NCBI RefSeq assembly: GCF_918797505.1
Contig: NC_092800.1
Span: forward strand, 36,136,263 to 36,200,262
DNA length: 64,000 nucleotides
Origin: Bemisia tabaci
Taxonomy: Eukaryota; Arthropoda; Insecta; Hemiptera; Aleyrodidae
Direction: 5' to 3'
The notes beneath the pieces are model-generated. The model did no database searches. It had not been told where the DNA came from and saw only the letters and a list, made by a program, of their open reading frames with translations. Positions 32,682 to 43,764 of the stretch are shown piece after piece; the stretch's first letter is position 1; each line of letters starts with the position of its first letter. Position numbers and translations under genes: made by a program.

Positions 32682-33095
32682 CACTGAAAAAAAAAATTCT
32701 CGGCGTTTTTACCAAGGTTCTTGGTACCTTTACCATCTCACTTTTTTCACCAATTATTGGTAATTTTACCAAGACAGAATGGTAAGCTTACCTAAAAACC
32801 GGTATTTTTACTGATTTTTTTCAGGTAAGAATACCACGTTTATTGGTAATCAATTCCCGGTAACTTTGCCATTTTATCTCGGTAATTTTACCACAGTCGA
32901 TAAAAAATATTGGCGTTTTTACCAAGGTCCAGTAAAATTACCGAGAAAGTTCAATAATTTTACTGAGATTTCTCGGTAAAATTACCAATTCCATAAATGG
33001 TACTTTTACCAAGAAAAAACTGGGATCAAATAGAACCCTGAATTCGTGGTAATTTTACCCTTTTCTTGGTAAATACACCGAGATTTTTTTCAGTG
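32682..33095 (-). mobile_element. Family A MITE, copy A3, flanked by a 15-bp direct repeat
   Basis: This 414-bp copy is inverted relative to the others: CACTGAAAAAAAAAATTCTC opens and AGATTTTTTTCAGTG closes. TTTAGAAAGAACATA lies directly on both sides, against 2 bp at the other A copies. GGTAAAATTACC motifs are dense inside. Confidence 0.9.
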
Positions 33096-33827
33096 TTTAG
33101 AAAGAACATACATACCACTGGTTTCCCTGTGCGGATGTAGACGTATTTATGCTAAATGGAAATATAAGCAAGTGGAAAGATGGGGTGTGCTCGTTAGTTG
33201 AAGGCCATAAGAATGAATGGGAATTTAAAAATGCCAGTGACGTCAGCGTCAACGACCGAGACCGGGCGGGACGGGGAGATCGGTGGCGGGACTCTTTTAA
33301 CTGATGAGCCCTGTCCAAAAGGCTCTTGTCACATACCCACGGCTCACGAGTTGGCGCTCAGTTCCTTTTGATTTAATGTCAAATCCCGCTTTCCCATTTT
33401 CTCAAAAGGAGCTATATCCACTTTTGCATTGTTTCTTATCCAGCCTCCACGAGCACACCCATTTTTCCACTTGCACGTAGTTTCTTTTAGCATTAATACG
33501 TCCATATGTGCTTTTATAGGAGAGCCAGAGATACCTTAGTAGCCTTAGTACCTTAGCAGTGGTACCTTATTGCAAGATGTAATCCAAATGAAATTTCACA
33601 TAATCATTCATGAAAATTCACATGAGCTTTCGTGAAATTTCAAATGAAATTTGACGAAACTTCATTTTGCTGAAAAACAAAATTTTACACAGGAAAAAAA
33701 TATGGTAGATTTTACCATACTCTGATACGCAGTGCTTCGAGTATGGTAATAATCACCAGACTTTATAATAGCATTTACAATATTCTGGTGAGTATTACCT
33801 GCAGAGATCTGGTGAAAACTTCTATAA
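33096..33827. other. Unannotated stretch
   Basis: No gene is seen. A CACAGGAAAAAAATATGG string at 33690 could start another CAC-type element that H3 interrupts, with TATGGTA/TACCATA motifs near by, but no right end was found. Confidence 0.35.
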
Positions 33828-34379
33828 TGGACCACTAGACGAGGTACGCATTTCAGCATTCTGATACATGTTTCCTCACCAAAATTTCACGAAAATTACG
33901 GTGCGCACAACGAAAATTACCGACATCAACTCCTTCGGAAGATATTTAATGATTCTTGGTGCGTGAATTGAAACCACCCGCTCATGAAAATTCAATGCTC
34001 TATACGTGATTCACATCAAGCGCTAAACGTTATCATGATAGTCTCTGCGATAAAAAAATCTGACAACCTCTATCTTGACACTTTGGCTCAGCCATAGCAA
34101 ATTACTTATAATTTGAAAAACACGTGGTGGGAAATGAGCATTGCTCGATTGAGAAGCTTGCTGAAATCGTTGTAGTGCGCGATCTGACTCACGTAGAGCT
34201 TTGAGTTTCTTGTGAGCGGGCAGTTCAAATTCCTCGTAGCCAATGTGAAATAAAAATGTTATTATCTCCGTAAGGAGTTGATTCCAGTAATTTTCGTTGC
34301 GCGAATCGTGTTCTACGTGAAATTCTGGTTAAGATACACGTATCAGAATGCTTAAATTCGTCCCTTGTCTGGTGGTCCA
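33828..34379. mobile_element. Family H MITE, copy H3
   Basis: TGGACCACTAGACGAGGTAC to CCTTGTCTGGTGGTCCA, 552 bp. Flanks atAAT and ATTct fit the AATT context. The palindrome includes CCGCTCATGAAAATTCAATG / TGTGAGCGGGCAGTTC blocks. Confidence 0.88.
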
Positions 34380-35115
34380 TTCTGATTATTTTAACTAAAT
34401 AACTAAATAACCCAAGCTTCCAATATACTCTGGGTTTGCTCAGTCCCTCCATTGTTTTCTGCGCTGAATTCAGCGCAAACTGTACCAAAATCAACACAAA
34501 ATTTGGGTTGGTTTGTGTTCCACTTCCTACACAAATATTTTTACCAGTGCAGACGCTGCGTAGGAAACCCCGAAGATTTCGAGTCATTTCGAGTTTTCGA
34601 TCGATTGTTTGTTTATTCAGACTCCGTTTTTTTCGTCATGTTCACATCTATTCCTGGACAAATTCTGAGAAAAAAGTGCCCATAGAGGCGGTTTTGAAAA
34701 CGCGTGACTTGAAGTGAGCGCATCGTGCTTCGAGGAGTGGATATTAGACATCTCTCATATGGTCAACAAGATTTGCCTGGAAAAGTCACGTGCTTTCAGA
34801 AAGCACGCTAGCCGCTTGCTGTTTCCTCAGAACGACAGACCCATTTTCCGCGATAAAATATTCATCTTCCACGAAAATTACGAATCTCTTTCTTTGAAAT
34901 TTCCACATGCTTCACATTGGGCTGCGAATGGAATCCTTTGAAAAACTCGAAGGGAAACTTTTAACAAGTTTTCCTAACAACAATTTTATCAGGGGAAATT
35001 CAGCAACGTCTGCAGGGATAGGACGTTTTCCCCAAGCGTAACAAAGTCGCCCTGGATTTTGTTTGATTTTTCGTCTGGAAGCGCAGCCAATCACAACCGC
35101 GGATGCGATGGAATG
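34380..35115. other. Unannotated stretch
   Basis: Frames of up to 93 codons overlap on both strands without a recognised product. A perfect short hairpin, CGTGCTTTC-aga-GAAAGCACG, lies at 34790-34810. Confidence 0.4.
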
Positions 35116-35371
35116 CTATCGTGCTCCGTAAAAACGCCATGCAAGCCATCAAACGTTGCAATCTTTCCTTCAGTAAAAAAACCGAATTTACCGGGAAAAT
35201 TCTGAATATTTGTCCACCATTTTTTCCCACCAAGTCTGCCCACAATTTAATCTAAATTACCTGAAATTTTTACGGAAAAATACGCATAATTTTCCTCAAA
35301 AATGAATAATTTGTCGGAATAATTTTGGCAACAACAGAATACCCGTGCGGCATTCTTCCTTAACACGGCAG
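35116..35371. mobile_element. Family F MITE, copy F8
   Basis: Diverged left end CTATCGTGCTCCGTAAAAAC and good right end TTCCTTAACACGGCAG. AATG on both sides is a 4-bp duplication. Confidence 0.85.
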
Positions 35372-35634
35372 AATGCGTATGACTGACAGACTCCTTGCCG
35401 TTATTTTGCGTCTCTAGAGGCCGTGAATATTTATGAGGTTTACTCATCGTACTTCGCAATGTGAGTGACAGTTTGAAGGAGCTCGGAGATTCTGTCTCGG
35501 CTTCCGTCTTTTCATGAGTCTACATCGACACTACGGGCTCGCCGCATTCCCAGATTTATTTTTTTTTTTATTTTTTTTTTTTGTTTGGCATGAATACGTC
35601 TTCTGACTGTAAGTCGTTCCCTGCTTTAAAACAA

Positions 35635-36177
35635 TGGACCACTAGACAAGGTACGGATTTCAGCATTCTGATACGTGCTTCTTAACCAAAATTTCACGTA
35701 GAACACGATTCACACAACGAAAATTGCTGAAACCAATTCCTAACGAAGATATTAACGTTTTTATTTCACATTGGTTACGAGGAATTTGAACTGCCCGCTC
35801 ACAAGAAACTCAAAGCTCTACTTGAGTCAAATCGCGCACTACAACGGTTTTAGCAATCTTCTCAATCGAGCATTTTCCACCATGTGTTTTTCAAACTATA
35901 AGTAATTTGCTACAGCTGAGCCAAAGCGTCAATATTGAGGTTGCCAGATTTTTATATCGCACAGACTGTCATGATAACGTTTAGCGCGCGATGTGAATCA
36001 CGTAGAGCATTGAATTTTCATGAGCGGGTGGTTTCAATTCACGCACCAAGAATTATTAAATATCTTCGGAAGGAGTTGATTTCGGCAATTTTCGTTATGC
36101 GCGTCGTGTTTTACGTAAAATTTTGGTGAAGAAACATGTATCAGAATGCTGAAATTTGTACCTTGTCTAGTGGTCCA
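35635..36177. mobile_element. Family H MITE, copy H4
   Basis: TGGACCACTAGACAAGGTAC to GTACCTTGTCTAGTGGTCCA: 20-bp exact terminal inverted repeats, the cleanest in the window, extended by ACAA/TTGT in the flanks. 543 bp. Confidence 0.92.
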
Positions 36178-36373
36178 TTGTTGGTTTTTCGTTACAGTTA
36201 AGATACTAACAAGTATATGAATTGAAATATTACGTCACCTAACCGTAACATGATATCTACAGACTCAACGAGCGACGCGGAAAACATTCCGTTGGGGTTT
36301 TTTCTTTAAGGGTTTTTTTTTTTTTTATCCCTTGATTTTCTGGGCACAGCCTATGCACGTAAATTCCCAAAAT

Positions 36374-36660
36374 CGATAGCCCACAAGTACAAATTTTCTG
36401 TAGCCCAAAAATGCAAGTGAGTATCGATTGGTTGGACCTGAGTTTCGATCGCACATAGCGCAAATTAACGAAACCAAAATTAAATTAGAAATGTGAAGAA
36501 CTTGCGAACTTTGCGACGAGTCCCACTAATGCGATACAGCGATCGATATATCGACTAAGCGATAATCCCCCACATCGACAGCCCATAATCGCAAATCGTC
36601 CCGCTTGCGCTAATGGGCTATCGATCTCGGATATTTGCGCTTGTGGGCTGTACAGAATTT
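36374..36660. repeat. Inverted repeat around AGCCCACAAG
   Basis: ATCGATAGCCCACAAG at 36374 pairs with CTTGTGGGCT at about 36640, and GGGCTATCGAT also occurs at about 36616. Several CGATA/TATCG strings lie between. It may be a decayed foldback element; the ends are not defined. Confidence 0.45.
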
Positions 36661-36797
36661 TTTTGCTTATTAATCATAAATCAAGCGTAAAATAGCACTG
36701 ACCTCCGTATATATATAAATTTTGCCTCGACCGATTAGCTTGCTTAGATTCGTAAAGCAAGACCCTCGACAATATTTTATCCCTAAAAGTGGTTCTA

Positions 36798-37036
36798 CAC
36801 GGAAAAAAAAGTGTCAGGGGTCATACCCTAAAATTGTGGCACTGTCCCAATTTGTTGGATGATATGGACATTTCTAATTAATCGTAGTAGCACCAGCAAC
36901 TCAAGTTAGGGTAATACCGCAACATTTGGGTTAGTTACCTAATTTATTGGGGGTACTACCATAAATAATAGGGGTGCTACCACATTTTATTGGGATGGTC
37001 TATATCATCCAACAACCTCGTGCTATTTTTCCCGTG
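36798..37036. mobile_element. Family L MITE, copy L1
   Basis: CACGGAAAAAAAAGTGTCAG to GTGCTATTTTTCCCGTG, 239 bp, with TA on both sides (2-bp duplication). GTTGGATGATATGGACATTT pairs with TATATCATCCAAC. GGTACTACC / GGTAATACC motifs repeat in the middle. Related copies are at 58836 and 62262. Confidence 0.85.
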
Positions 37037-37112
37037 TAGGCTAAAATTTAGTTCGATCAATGCTCACTTTTCCCGGTAATATTATAGGCGCGATTCTATA
37101 CGTCATTTCATT

Positions 37113-37266
37113 GGCGGATCCAGCGAATTGGCAACATTGTTTTTCTCCCTTTAAACCTATGGAAATGTATCGATTATTGGAGAGGCCAGGTGCTCCGGTA
37201 AGAATCGATTATTTTAACATAGGATTAAATGGAGGGAATCCGTGTTGCCAAATTGCTGGATCCGCC
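37113..37266. mobile_element. Family O foldback element, copy O1
   Basis: GGCGGATCCAGCGAATTGGC pairs with GCCAAATTGCTGGATCCGCC over 154 bp, then TTTAAACCTATG / CATAGGATTAAA and ATCGATTAT / AATCGATTATT inside. The core resembles family M. CGTCATTT lies on both sides (37101 and 37270), a few bases outside the arms. Confidence 0.8.
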
Positions 37267-37952
37267 TCTGCGTCATTTACCTTCGAAAAATTATATTTGT
37301 GAGAAAAAAAATTCGTTCACGGTTTAATAATACATTGGCCAAATCAACTATGGGCCGATTTTAACATTGGACGAGAAAGAGTGGGCGCAATCGTCCAATG
37401 GCCAAATAAGATAGCACGCACGTTTTTTAATAATAAGGTTCCATTACAAGATGGCGATTTGCTCAAAATCTCAAAGCGCAAACAGACGTATTTATTTGAA
37501 TCAGCCATCAAATGTCGCAGAATAACCTCTGACTGCGTTGAGGAGTTAATGTGCATATACCGCAGTCAGGGGATACGATAAACGCTTAAACTCGGTCTCC
37601 CGTTTCCAGCCGATGGCAGCGATGAAAAAGTTGGCGCACTCGTGTCAGAACTGCCGAACAGCCCGGGAGATTATGTCAACTTCATACCGCAATCTCCTCG
37701 CGCGCAGTTAGCCTTTGAATACGCCCAAGTTAGTTTTAATCATTCTATCAATTACAAGTTCCCTGATACGCTCTATTTATAAGCTGTTGCACGTTATCGG
37801 AACTTTTCGCCGTATGCACCTGACAAACTTTCGCAGGCACCCGAAATTGGAGCTTAATTAAGCCCGTCCCACCGTGTTCTTTCCTTCGCCCGCGTGTGAT
37901 TTTCGAACTTGTTGCTCCACGTACCACGATAGGCGCGTTGTTAAAGTCTACA

Positions 37953-38207
37953 ATGACTTGCTAAGGAAAAAAAGCCGTATGAGCCTTTGAACTTTGGTAT
38001 GTTTCCTTCGATTAAAAAAACTAACTTCTCGGGAACATTCTAAGTATATTTCCTCCATTTTGCGAGGTAATTTTTCTTCAATTTAATTTAAAACGTCTGA
38101 AAATCTCAAGGGAAAATGTGCATAACTTTCCTCAAAAATAAATATTTTGTTGGTAGAAACTTGGCAACAGCAGAATGCTCGTGCGGCGTTCTTCCGCAGC
38201 ACGGCAG
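37953..38207. mobile_element. Family F MITE, copy F9
   Basis: Decayed left end ATGACTTGCTAAGG, intact right end CTTCCGCAGCACGGCAG. TACA on both sides (37949-37952 and 38208-38211) is a 4-bp duplication. Confidence 0.85.
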
Positions 38208-38227
38208 TACATTGCAAACGATGAGTT

Positions 38228-38492
38228 GGATTGCATTTTGCAAAACGGAACCACTAGCATTGCAATGTTGCTAAGATTGTGCAACTTCTTTTGTCTTGGA
38301 GGAAAAACCCGATTATCCATTAAAAGTTTCTATTTTACTCCCTAAAAACTGTAAATTTAAGACAAAAATTACCATCTACATTTCATAGTTTTTCACGATT
38401 TCCGCAATTTTATTGCAAAAGATGAAGTTGCACAATCTTAGCATCATTGCAATGCTAGTGGTTCCTTTCTGCAAAATGCAATCCAGTTATCC
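38228..38492. mobile_element. Foldback element with ATTGCATTTTGCA arms
   Basis: GGATTGCATTTTGCA and GGAACCACTAGCATTGCAAT and AAGATTGTGCAACTTC recur inverted at about 38417-38490 (GAAGTTGCACAATCTTAG ... TGCAAAATGCAATCC). Arms are about 75 bp. Pieces of the same sequence are seen at 27422, 32630, 33567 and 59535. Confidence 0.8.
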
Positions 38493-38559
38493 GATGCTTC
38501 GCTGCGCTCAGCGAAAGTGCTATTAAAGGTTTTTTGGAGTTATCCGATGACCTGTCATT

Positions 38560-38657
38560 TTGTAAACAAAAGCTGCCAACTTTCCAGCGGAATTGGTCAG
38601 CGCCCGCAGTGCCCGCTGAGCGCTGACCAATTTCGCTGACAAGATGGCGGCTTTTGA
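38560..38657. repeat. GC-rich hairpin, AATTGGTCAGCGC arms
   Basis: AATTGGTCAGCGC (38591-38603) and GCGCTGACCAATT (38620-38632) are exact inverses with a 16-base loop. Outer AAAAGCTGCCA / TGGCGGCTTTT also pair. Confidence 0.75.
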
Positions 38658-38749
38658 TTACTAACTAGTTTACGTCATCGCTAAGCGGATAGCTAAATAT
38701 GGCGGACTGATTTATTGGGGGGAAACGCTGCGTTAGACATCACTGCCGG

Positions 38750-38905
38750 GGGCGATTCTTGAGAAATGGCAACTCTGTTTTTCCTCCATTTAAGTGTATG
38801 CAAAAGAATCGACTTTGGATGAAACAGCTTGTCTCACCTAAAATCGATATTTTTGATGGATTTAAATGAGGGAAAAATAGCACACTTGCAAAATGGTCAC
38901 TGCAG
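38750..38905. mobile_element. Diverged family O element, copy O2
   Basis: GAGAAATGGCAACTCTGTTTT, TCCTCCATTTAA and AGAATCGA on the left are answered by AAAATCGATATT and GGATTTAAATGAGGGAAAAA on the right, the order seen in O1. The ends are too diverged to fix. Confidence 0.5.
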
Positions 38906-39625
38906 ACGAGACGTCACCACAGATATTCTCTGGAGTTACTTGAAACAAAAGTATTGCCAAAGAAAATTCTCATCCATCATCATTGAGCGAAAAATGCCGT
39001 CCATTTTCAAACTCAAATTTTGCCTTGCTCGAATACATTGCTCCGATTTTTGGTGCGAGGTCTCTAAAACATATTTTCTCTGGTTGCACTCTATGAAAAA
39101 ATCCAGAGGCTTCCTTGATTTCACAACCCTTTTTGAAGTAAACAGGTCATGGTGAAGTGAGCTGTTATGCGTAATATACTTGAAATAGACTCAAGCCTCA
39201 TACATGCTCATGAATATAGTTCAATCTGAAAACTGAGCATGAATATTCAACGGATGATGCCGGAGCATTTTGCGAGACAGAAATCGCAGCAACAGGCCTA
39301 AATCACAGGAAAGTGCCTACTGTAGAGTTTGTGGCGCCAGGGCCGGAAAGAAAATATTTCACCGCGTCCGCTTTGACAATTCAAGCAAGTTAAAGGGTGA
39401 AGCTTACTAATGGATGTAGTAAAAAATATGCATACCTGCAAGTGTTCTAGTCCGAATCCCCACCCATTTGCAAGGATTATAAAGAAATCTGACAAACTAG
39501 GCGTGTAGAAATATTCTGTGAGTTTTCTTCAAAAATATCTAATCATTCAAATGTATTCGCCAAAAATGTAAAAAAAGATGTTTTGGAACGTTTTCTTTCA
39601 TAAAATGATAGTGAATGAAGCATAA
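38906..39625. other. Unannotated stretch
   Basis: A 108-codon plus-strand frame (38829-39155) begins inside O2 and has no recognised motif. No gene is called. Confidence 0.35.
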
Positions 39626-39783
39626 TGGACCCATGAACAAGGTATAAATTAAAACACTACGCACTTCTTTCCTTTCGAAATCTTACAACGAAAACGATTC
39701 ACACAACGGGTACTCTGGAAACCAATTCCGATACAAATTTAAGTTTTTTTCAATTGAAAATTTTTTAAAGGGCAAAAATACAA
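39626..39783. mobile_element. Truncated family H left end
   Basis: TGGACCCATGAACAAGGTA and later ACGATTCACACAACG and AACCAATTCCGA are a decayed H left part. It stops where the complete copy H5 begins. Confidence 0.65.
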
Positions 39784-40334
39784 TGGACCACTAGACTAGG
39801 TACGAATTTCAGCATTCTGATACATGTTTCTAGACCAAAATTTCCCGTAAAATGCGATGCGCATAGCAAAAGTTACTCAAATCAACTCCTTACGAAGATA
39901 TGTAATGATTCATGATGCGTGAATTCAAACCGCCCGCTCATGAAAACTCAATGCTCTACGTGATTCACATCGCGCGCTAAACGTTCATCATGATAGTCTT
40001 TGCGATATAAAAATCTGGAAACCTCAATCTTGACGGTTTGGCTCAGCTATAGCAAATTTCTTGTGGTTTGAACAACATATGATGGGAAATGAACATTGCT
40101 CGATGAAGAAGCTTGCTGAAACCGTTGTAGCGCGCGATTTGACTCGAGTAGAGCTTTGAGTTTCTTGTGAGCGGGCAGTTCAAATTCCTCGTAATCAATG
40201 TGAAATAAAAACGTTAAAATCTTTGTTAGGAGTTAGTTTCAGTAAAATTCGTTGCGCTAATCGTGTTTTACGTGAAATTCTGGTTAAGAAACATGTATCA
40301 GATTGCTTAAATTCGTACCTTGTCTAGTGGTCCA
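39784..40334. mobile_element. Family H MITE, copy H5
   Basis: TGGACCACTAGACTAGGTAC to GTACCTTGTCTAGTGGTCCA, 551 bp, in acaAT...ATtgt context. Internal pairs are as in H4. Confidence 0.92.
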
Positions 40335-40748
40335 TTGTTGTAACTTCTGTTTCATCTTAGTAAGAAATACTTGTTGATATCTCGCTCTAAGCTTGGATTC
40401 CAAGGTTCCCATTTTGTGAGACGTTTTCCACGAGTGATTTTGAGACCTACTTTAATGGCCGAACGAGGTTTTAAAATTTCGCGATGAAGACACGCACTTT
40501 CTGGTATCCAACGATGTGTAACTTTCGGAGATTAATAGCAACTATTTTTCGAATGAAAATGATTGACGGGTGGCATAGTTTGGCATCAAACAAGGGTTGA
40601 ACTTAGTTTTTAATTGTTATCTTCAATAAATGCCAAGTAATCAGACGTCGTTCCGGTGTGAAATATGATCAGAAAATCTTTCGAAATCACACGAATAGAC
40701 GCAGGTATCGCGGGTTCTCTAAAATGGTTCGTCCCTGGCCAGGATCGA

Positions 40749-40791
<43 letters not shown>

Positions 40792-41654
40792 GACTCGGTG
40801 TGGACCTGCATTAAGCTCCGTACGTTTGGACGATTCAATTTGGCGACGAAAAAATGCACGCTTTAATCAAAACACAGTCGTTGAAGGGGAGTGGGGAATA
40901 CTAATGTGCCGAAAAAAGTAATTTGTGCGGAAAAATCTGATCAAACGAGAGTTAATCCGTTTCCCTGAAACTGATCCGGGGTGTATGTGTGAACGTGGGG
41001 TCCGTCGCGATATTGCCAGTTTAAACATTATCCCCAAGGTTTTTTATCGGAAAAAATAAAGGAAAAAGACGTTTTGTCGCTGTGAAAACACGCAACTTTA
41101 TCTTTCAGAATCCCACAAATAGGGAAAATTATTCCTCTTGGCTTGAGTTCAATTTTAGAGCAAAATAATCTGTACTTGCCGATTTTTTAAGATTAATCGA
41201 TGGATTCTTTAACAAGTTGTTGATGCACTACCAGTATACAATTTAAAGTGTTATACATGATCCATTAATTAGACGAAACGGACAGTTCCATCGTTTTGGC
41301 GTGCCTATAACATATTTATATGTAGGCACGTTTTGATTTCGTTCTGATGTAGAGTGTACAGCCAGCCCTGCTTTCTGTACTTTTCAATGGGTTTTTTTCC
41401 AAATCTTAAGGTACGTGTGTTAATTTTTCATATTCTTCCTTTTTTTCAGTTTTGTAGAACAACCATGTTCAAGTTATTAGAGAGATGAATGAATTAAAAT
41501 ACAGACGAATGCACAAGAAAAATGCGTATTTACCTTGAATTGCAACTTCACACGCTACTTTTCATGTTTTATTTTAGCTCAGGATTTTTCAGAATATGCG
41601 CACAGTTGTTTTGAAGAGTTTTTAGCTCGAGAGAACGACTTGAGCGCGTCTCGG
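40335..41654. other. Unannotated stretch with a 40-base A tract
   Basis: The only clear feature is the A run at 40750-40789, after CCAGGATCGAC and before CTGACTCGG. No retroelement body is recognised upstream of it. Confidence 0.45.
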
Positions 41655-41800
41655 GGTATACGCGCAATGCATGAAGTATCCTGCAGACTTGTAAGGCGCT
41701 AGACTATGCGCCGTGCTGCACGCGCAATGCATGAAGTATCCTGCGGTCATGTAAGGCGTTACTGTGCGTTCCACGCTGCGTGCCGTGCGCGCCAGCCGCC
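41655..41800 (+). repeat. Family J doublet, copy J2
   Basis: GTATACGCGCAATGCATGAA at 41656 and CGCGCAATGCATGAAGTAT again at 41721, 60-bp spacing, each followed by a GTAAGGCG stretch. The shared AGACTATGCGCCG linker is 9 bp shorter than in J1. Confidence 0.75.
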
Positions 41801-42082
41801 AGCCCCGCTCCGGCCGACTTTTACGTGTGGGCTCCCTCGTGGCTTGATCCGTTTTTGCTTCTCTTTTTGAAACTCTTAATGTAGATAGGGGTGTCAATCT
41901 GGTTAAAGTGACTCTATGGAGAGAAGGAGAGTAGGCAAGGAAACATTGAGGTATTTCATTTTTACTCAAGCACAGCTCCGTTTAAGGGGCCCGGGGAAAA
42001 ATGGATCCATTACGTTACGAAGCAAGTTTGGACCACATTACTAAATTATGCAATAAGGAATTTCTATTTCTAACTCATCCTT

Positions 42083-42165
42083 GGAAGCATCTATCTGCAA
42101 AGGGAGTTTCCCTATGCAGATAAGCGCTTCCAACGGATATGCGATTAGTTTAATCGCATATCCGT
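42083..42165. repeat. Two hairpins back to back
   Basis: Hairpin 1: GGAAGCATCTATCTGCA (42083-42099) with TGCAGATAAGCGCTTCC (42115-42131), 14 of 17 pairs. Hairpin 2: ACGGATATGCGATTA (42133-42147) with TAATCGCATATCCGT (42151-42165), all 15 pairs, 3-base loop. They are one base apart. Confidence 0.85.
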
Positions 42166-42642
42166 CTTTTCTAAAATGAGCCTAAAATGAAAAACCCCGT
42201 ATTGCAAAATGTGGTCAATTTCAGCTACTTATTCTCTAAAAATATCTCTCCAAAAACCTGAATTAAAGCTGAAAGTATCCAAACATAAAAATTCACCATC
42301 GAATGCAACAAATCGGGTCCCGCTACTTTCAGCTTCACTTTCGGTTGCGAAAAATAGGTTTTTTTAGAAAAAATATGCCTCTACGTGTGTTAGACCATTT
42401 TTTTTTTGTCGAAAATCTAAAGTGAAACAATTATTAAAACGTGTTTGAAATCTCGACGTGTGTGTGTTACATCCGGTGTTAATTCACCCGAAGCAATAAA
42501 ATTACCTCGACCAATTTCACCTGGTCCAGCAGCCCATTTGACACGGGCGTTATGTGGACCGCCAGCATTGGAGCGGATAAAAGAGAAATGAGGCCGGTTT
42601 CGAAATTCGCTCGCGAAAAATCGAATACGGGGTTGGCTTACG
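42166..42642. other. Unannotated stretch
   Basis: No recognised gene or repeat; short frames only. Confidence 0.4.
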
Positions 42643-42896
42643 CTGCCGTGTTGAGGGAAAACGCCGTATGATCATTCTGCTGTTGCCAGATTTCTCCCAA
42701 TAAAATATTTATTTTTGAGAAAAGTTGTGCATATTTTTCTTTGAAATTTTCAGATGTTTCAGATTAAATTGCGCACAAATTGCCTGACAAAATGGAGGAA
42801 AAATACTCGGAATTTTACCGGGAAGTCAGTTTTTTTTTTCAAAGGAAATACAAAAACGTTTGAAGGCTCATACGGCGTTTTTCCTCGGCACGGTAG
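42643..42896. mobile_element. Family F MITE, copy F10
   Basis: CTGCCGTGTTGAGGGAAAAC to TTTTTCCTCGGCACGGTAG. TACG lies next to the left end and two bases beyond the right end, so a 4-bp duplication is likely but imperfect. Confidence 0.85.
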
Positions 42897-43230
42897 AGTA
42901 CGGGTGGCGGGCGGATCGCGGATCACGTAAAAGGATTCAATTAAAACAATGATGCGGCGCTGGCCCATTAACGGCGGCTCCGGAGAGGGTGGGGGGTGGT
43001 GGAGGGGGAGGGGGAGGGGGTGAACGATTCCTGAATAATTCAGACAAAGCTTTTTCCGAGCCGGGATCCTCGGCTCGCCGTTGGCCCGAGCTGGATATTT
43101 TCAGTTATTTGCTTTCAATAAGCTCAACTGCTCACCTCATAATTGAGCATCGGCGCGGGCCGGCCGTGCCGTGCCGCGCTGTGATTTAGCGGTGTTGTCA
43201 GATTGCAGCGGGGAAACCACCCCTGAAAAG
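42897..43230. other. GC-rich island with a G tract
   Basis: GGTGGGGGGTGGTGGAGGGG-type G-rich DNA lies at about 42985-43022, able in principle to form a G-quadruplex. The rest is GC-rich and single-copy-looking. Confidence 0.4.
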
Positions 43231-43235
43231 TCGAT

Positions 43236-43648
43236 CACTGAAAAAAACATCTCGGTGTATTTACTAAGAAAAGGGTAAAATTACCAAGAATTCAGGGTTC
43301 TATTTGATCCCAGTTTTTTCTTGGTAAAATTACCATTTATGGAATTGGTAATTTTACCGAGAAATCTCGGTAAAATTATTGAACTTTCTCGGTAATTTTA
43401 CTGGACCCGGTAAAAACGCCAATATTTTTTATCGACTGTGGTAGAATTACCGAGATAAAATGGCAACGTTACCGGGAATTGATAACCAATAAAAGTGGTA
43501 TTCTTACCTGAAAAAAACAGTAAAAATACCGGTTTTTAGGTAAGCTTACCAGTCTGTCTTGGTAAAATTACCAATAATTGGTAAAAAAAGTGAGATGGTA
43601 AAGGTACCAACAGACCTTGGTAAAAACGCCGAGAATTTTTTTTCAGTG
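43236..43648 (+). mobile_element. Family A MITE, copy A4
   Basis: CACTGAAAAAAACATCTCGG to AATTTTTTTTCAGTG, 413 bp. Flanks cgAT and ATca give a 2-bp AT duplication. It is very close to A1, A2 and the reverse of A3. Confidence 0.9.
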
Positions 43649-43655
43649 ATCATGT

Positions 43656-43714
43656 AAAGGGTGTCCCAAAGGTCTAGTGCACCCCCTCTAAAATTTTACG
43701 TACTTATTATTAAT

Positions 43715-43764
<50 letters not shown>

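Noticed and set aside
40750..40789. Poly-A tail of a LINE or SINE
   Set aside because: No retroelement body or target duplication could be recognised beside the tract.
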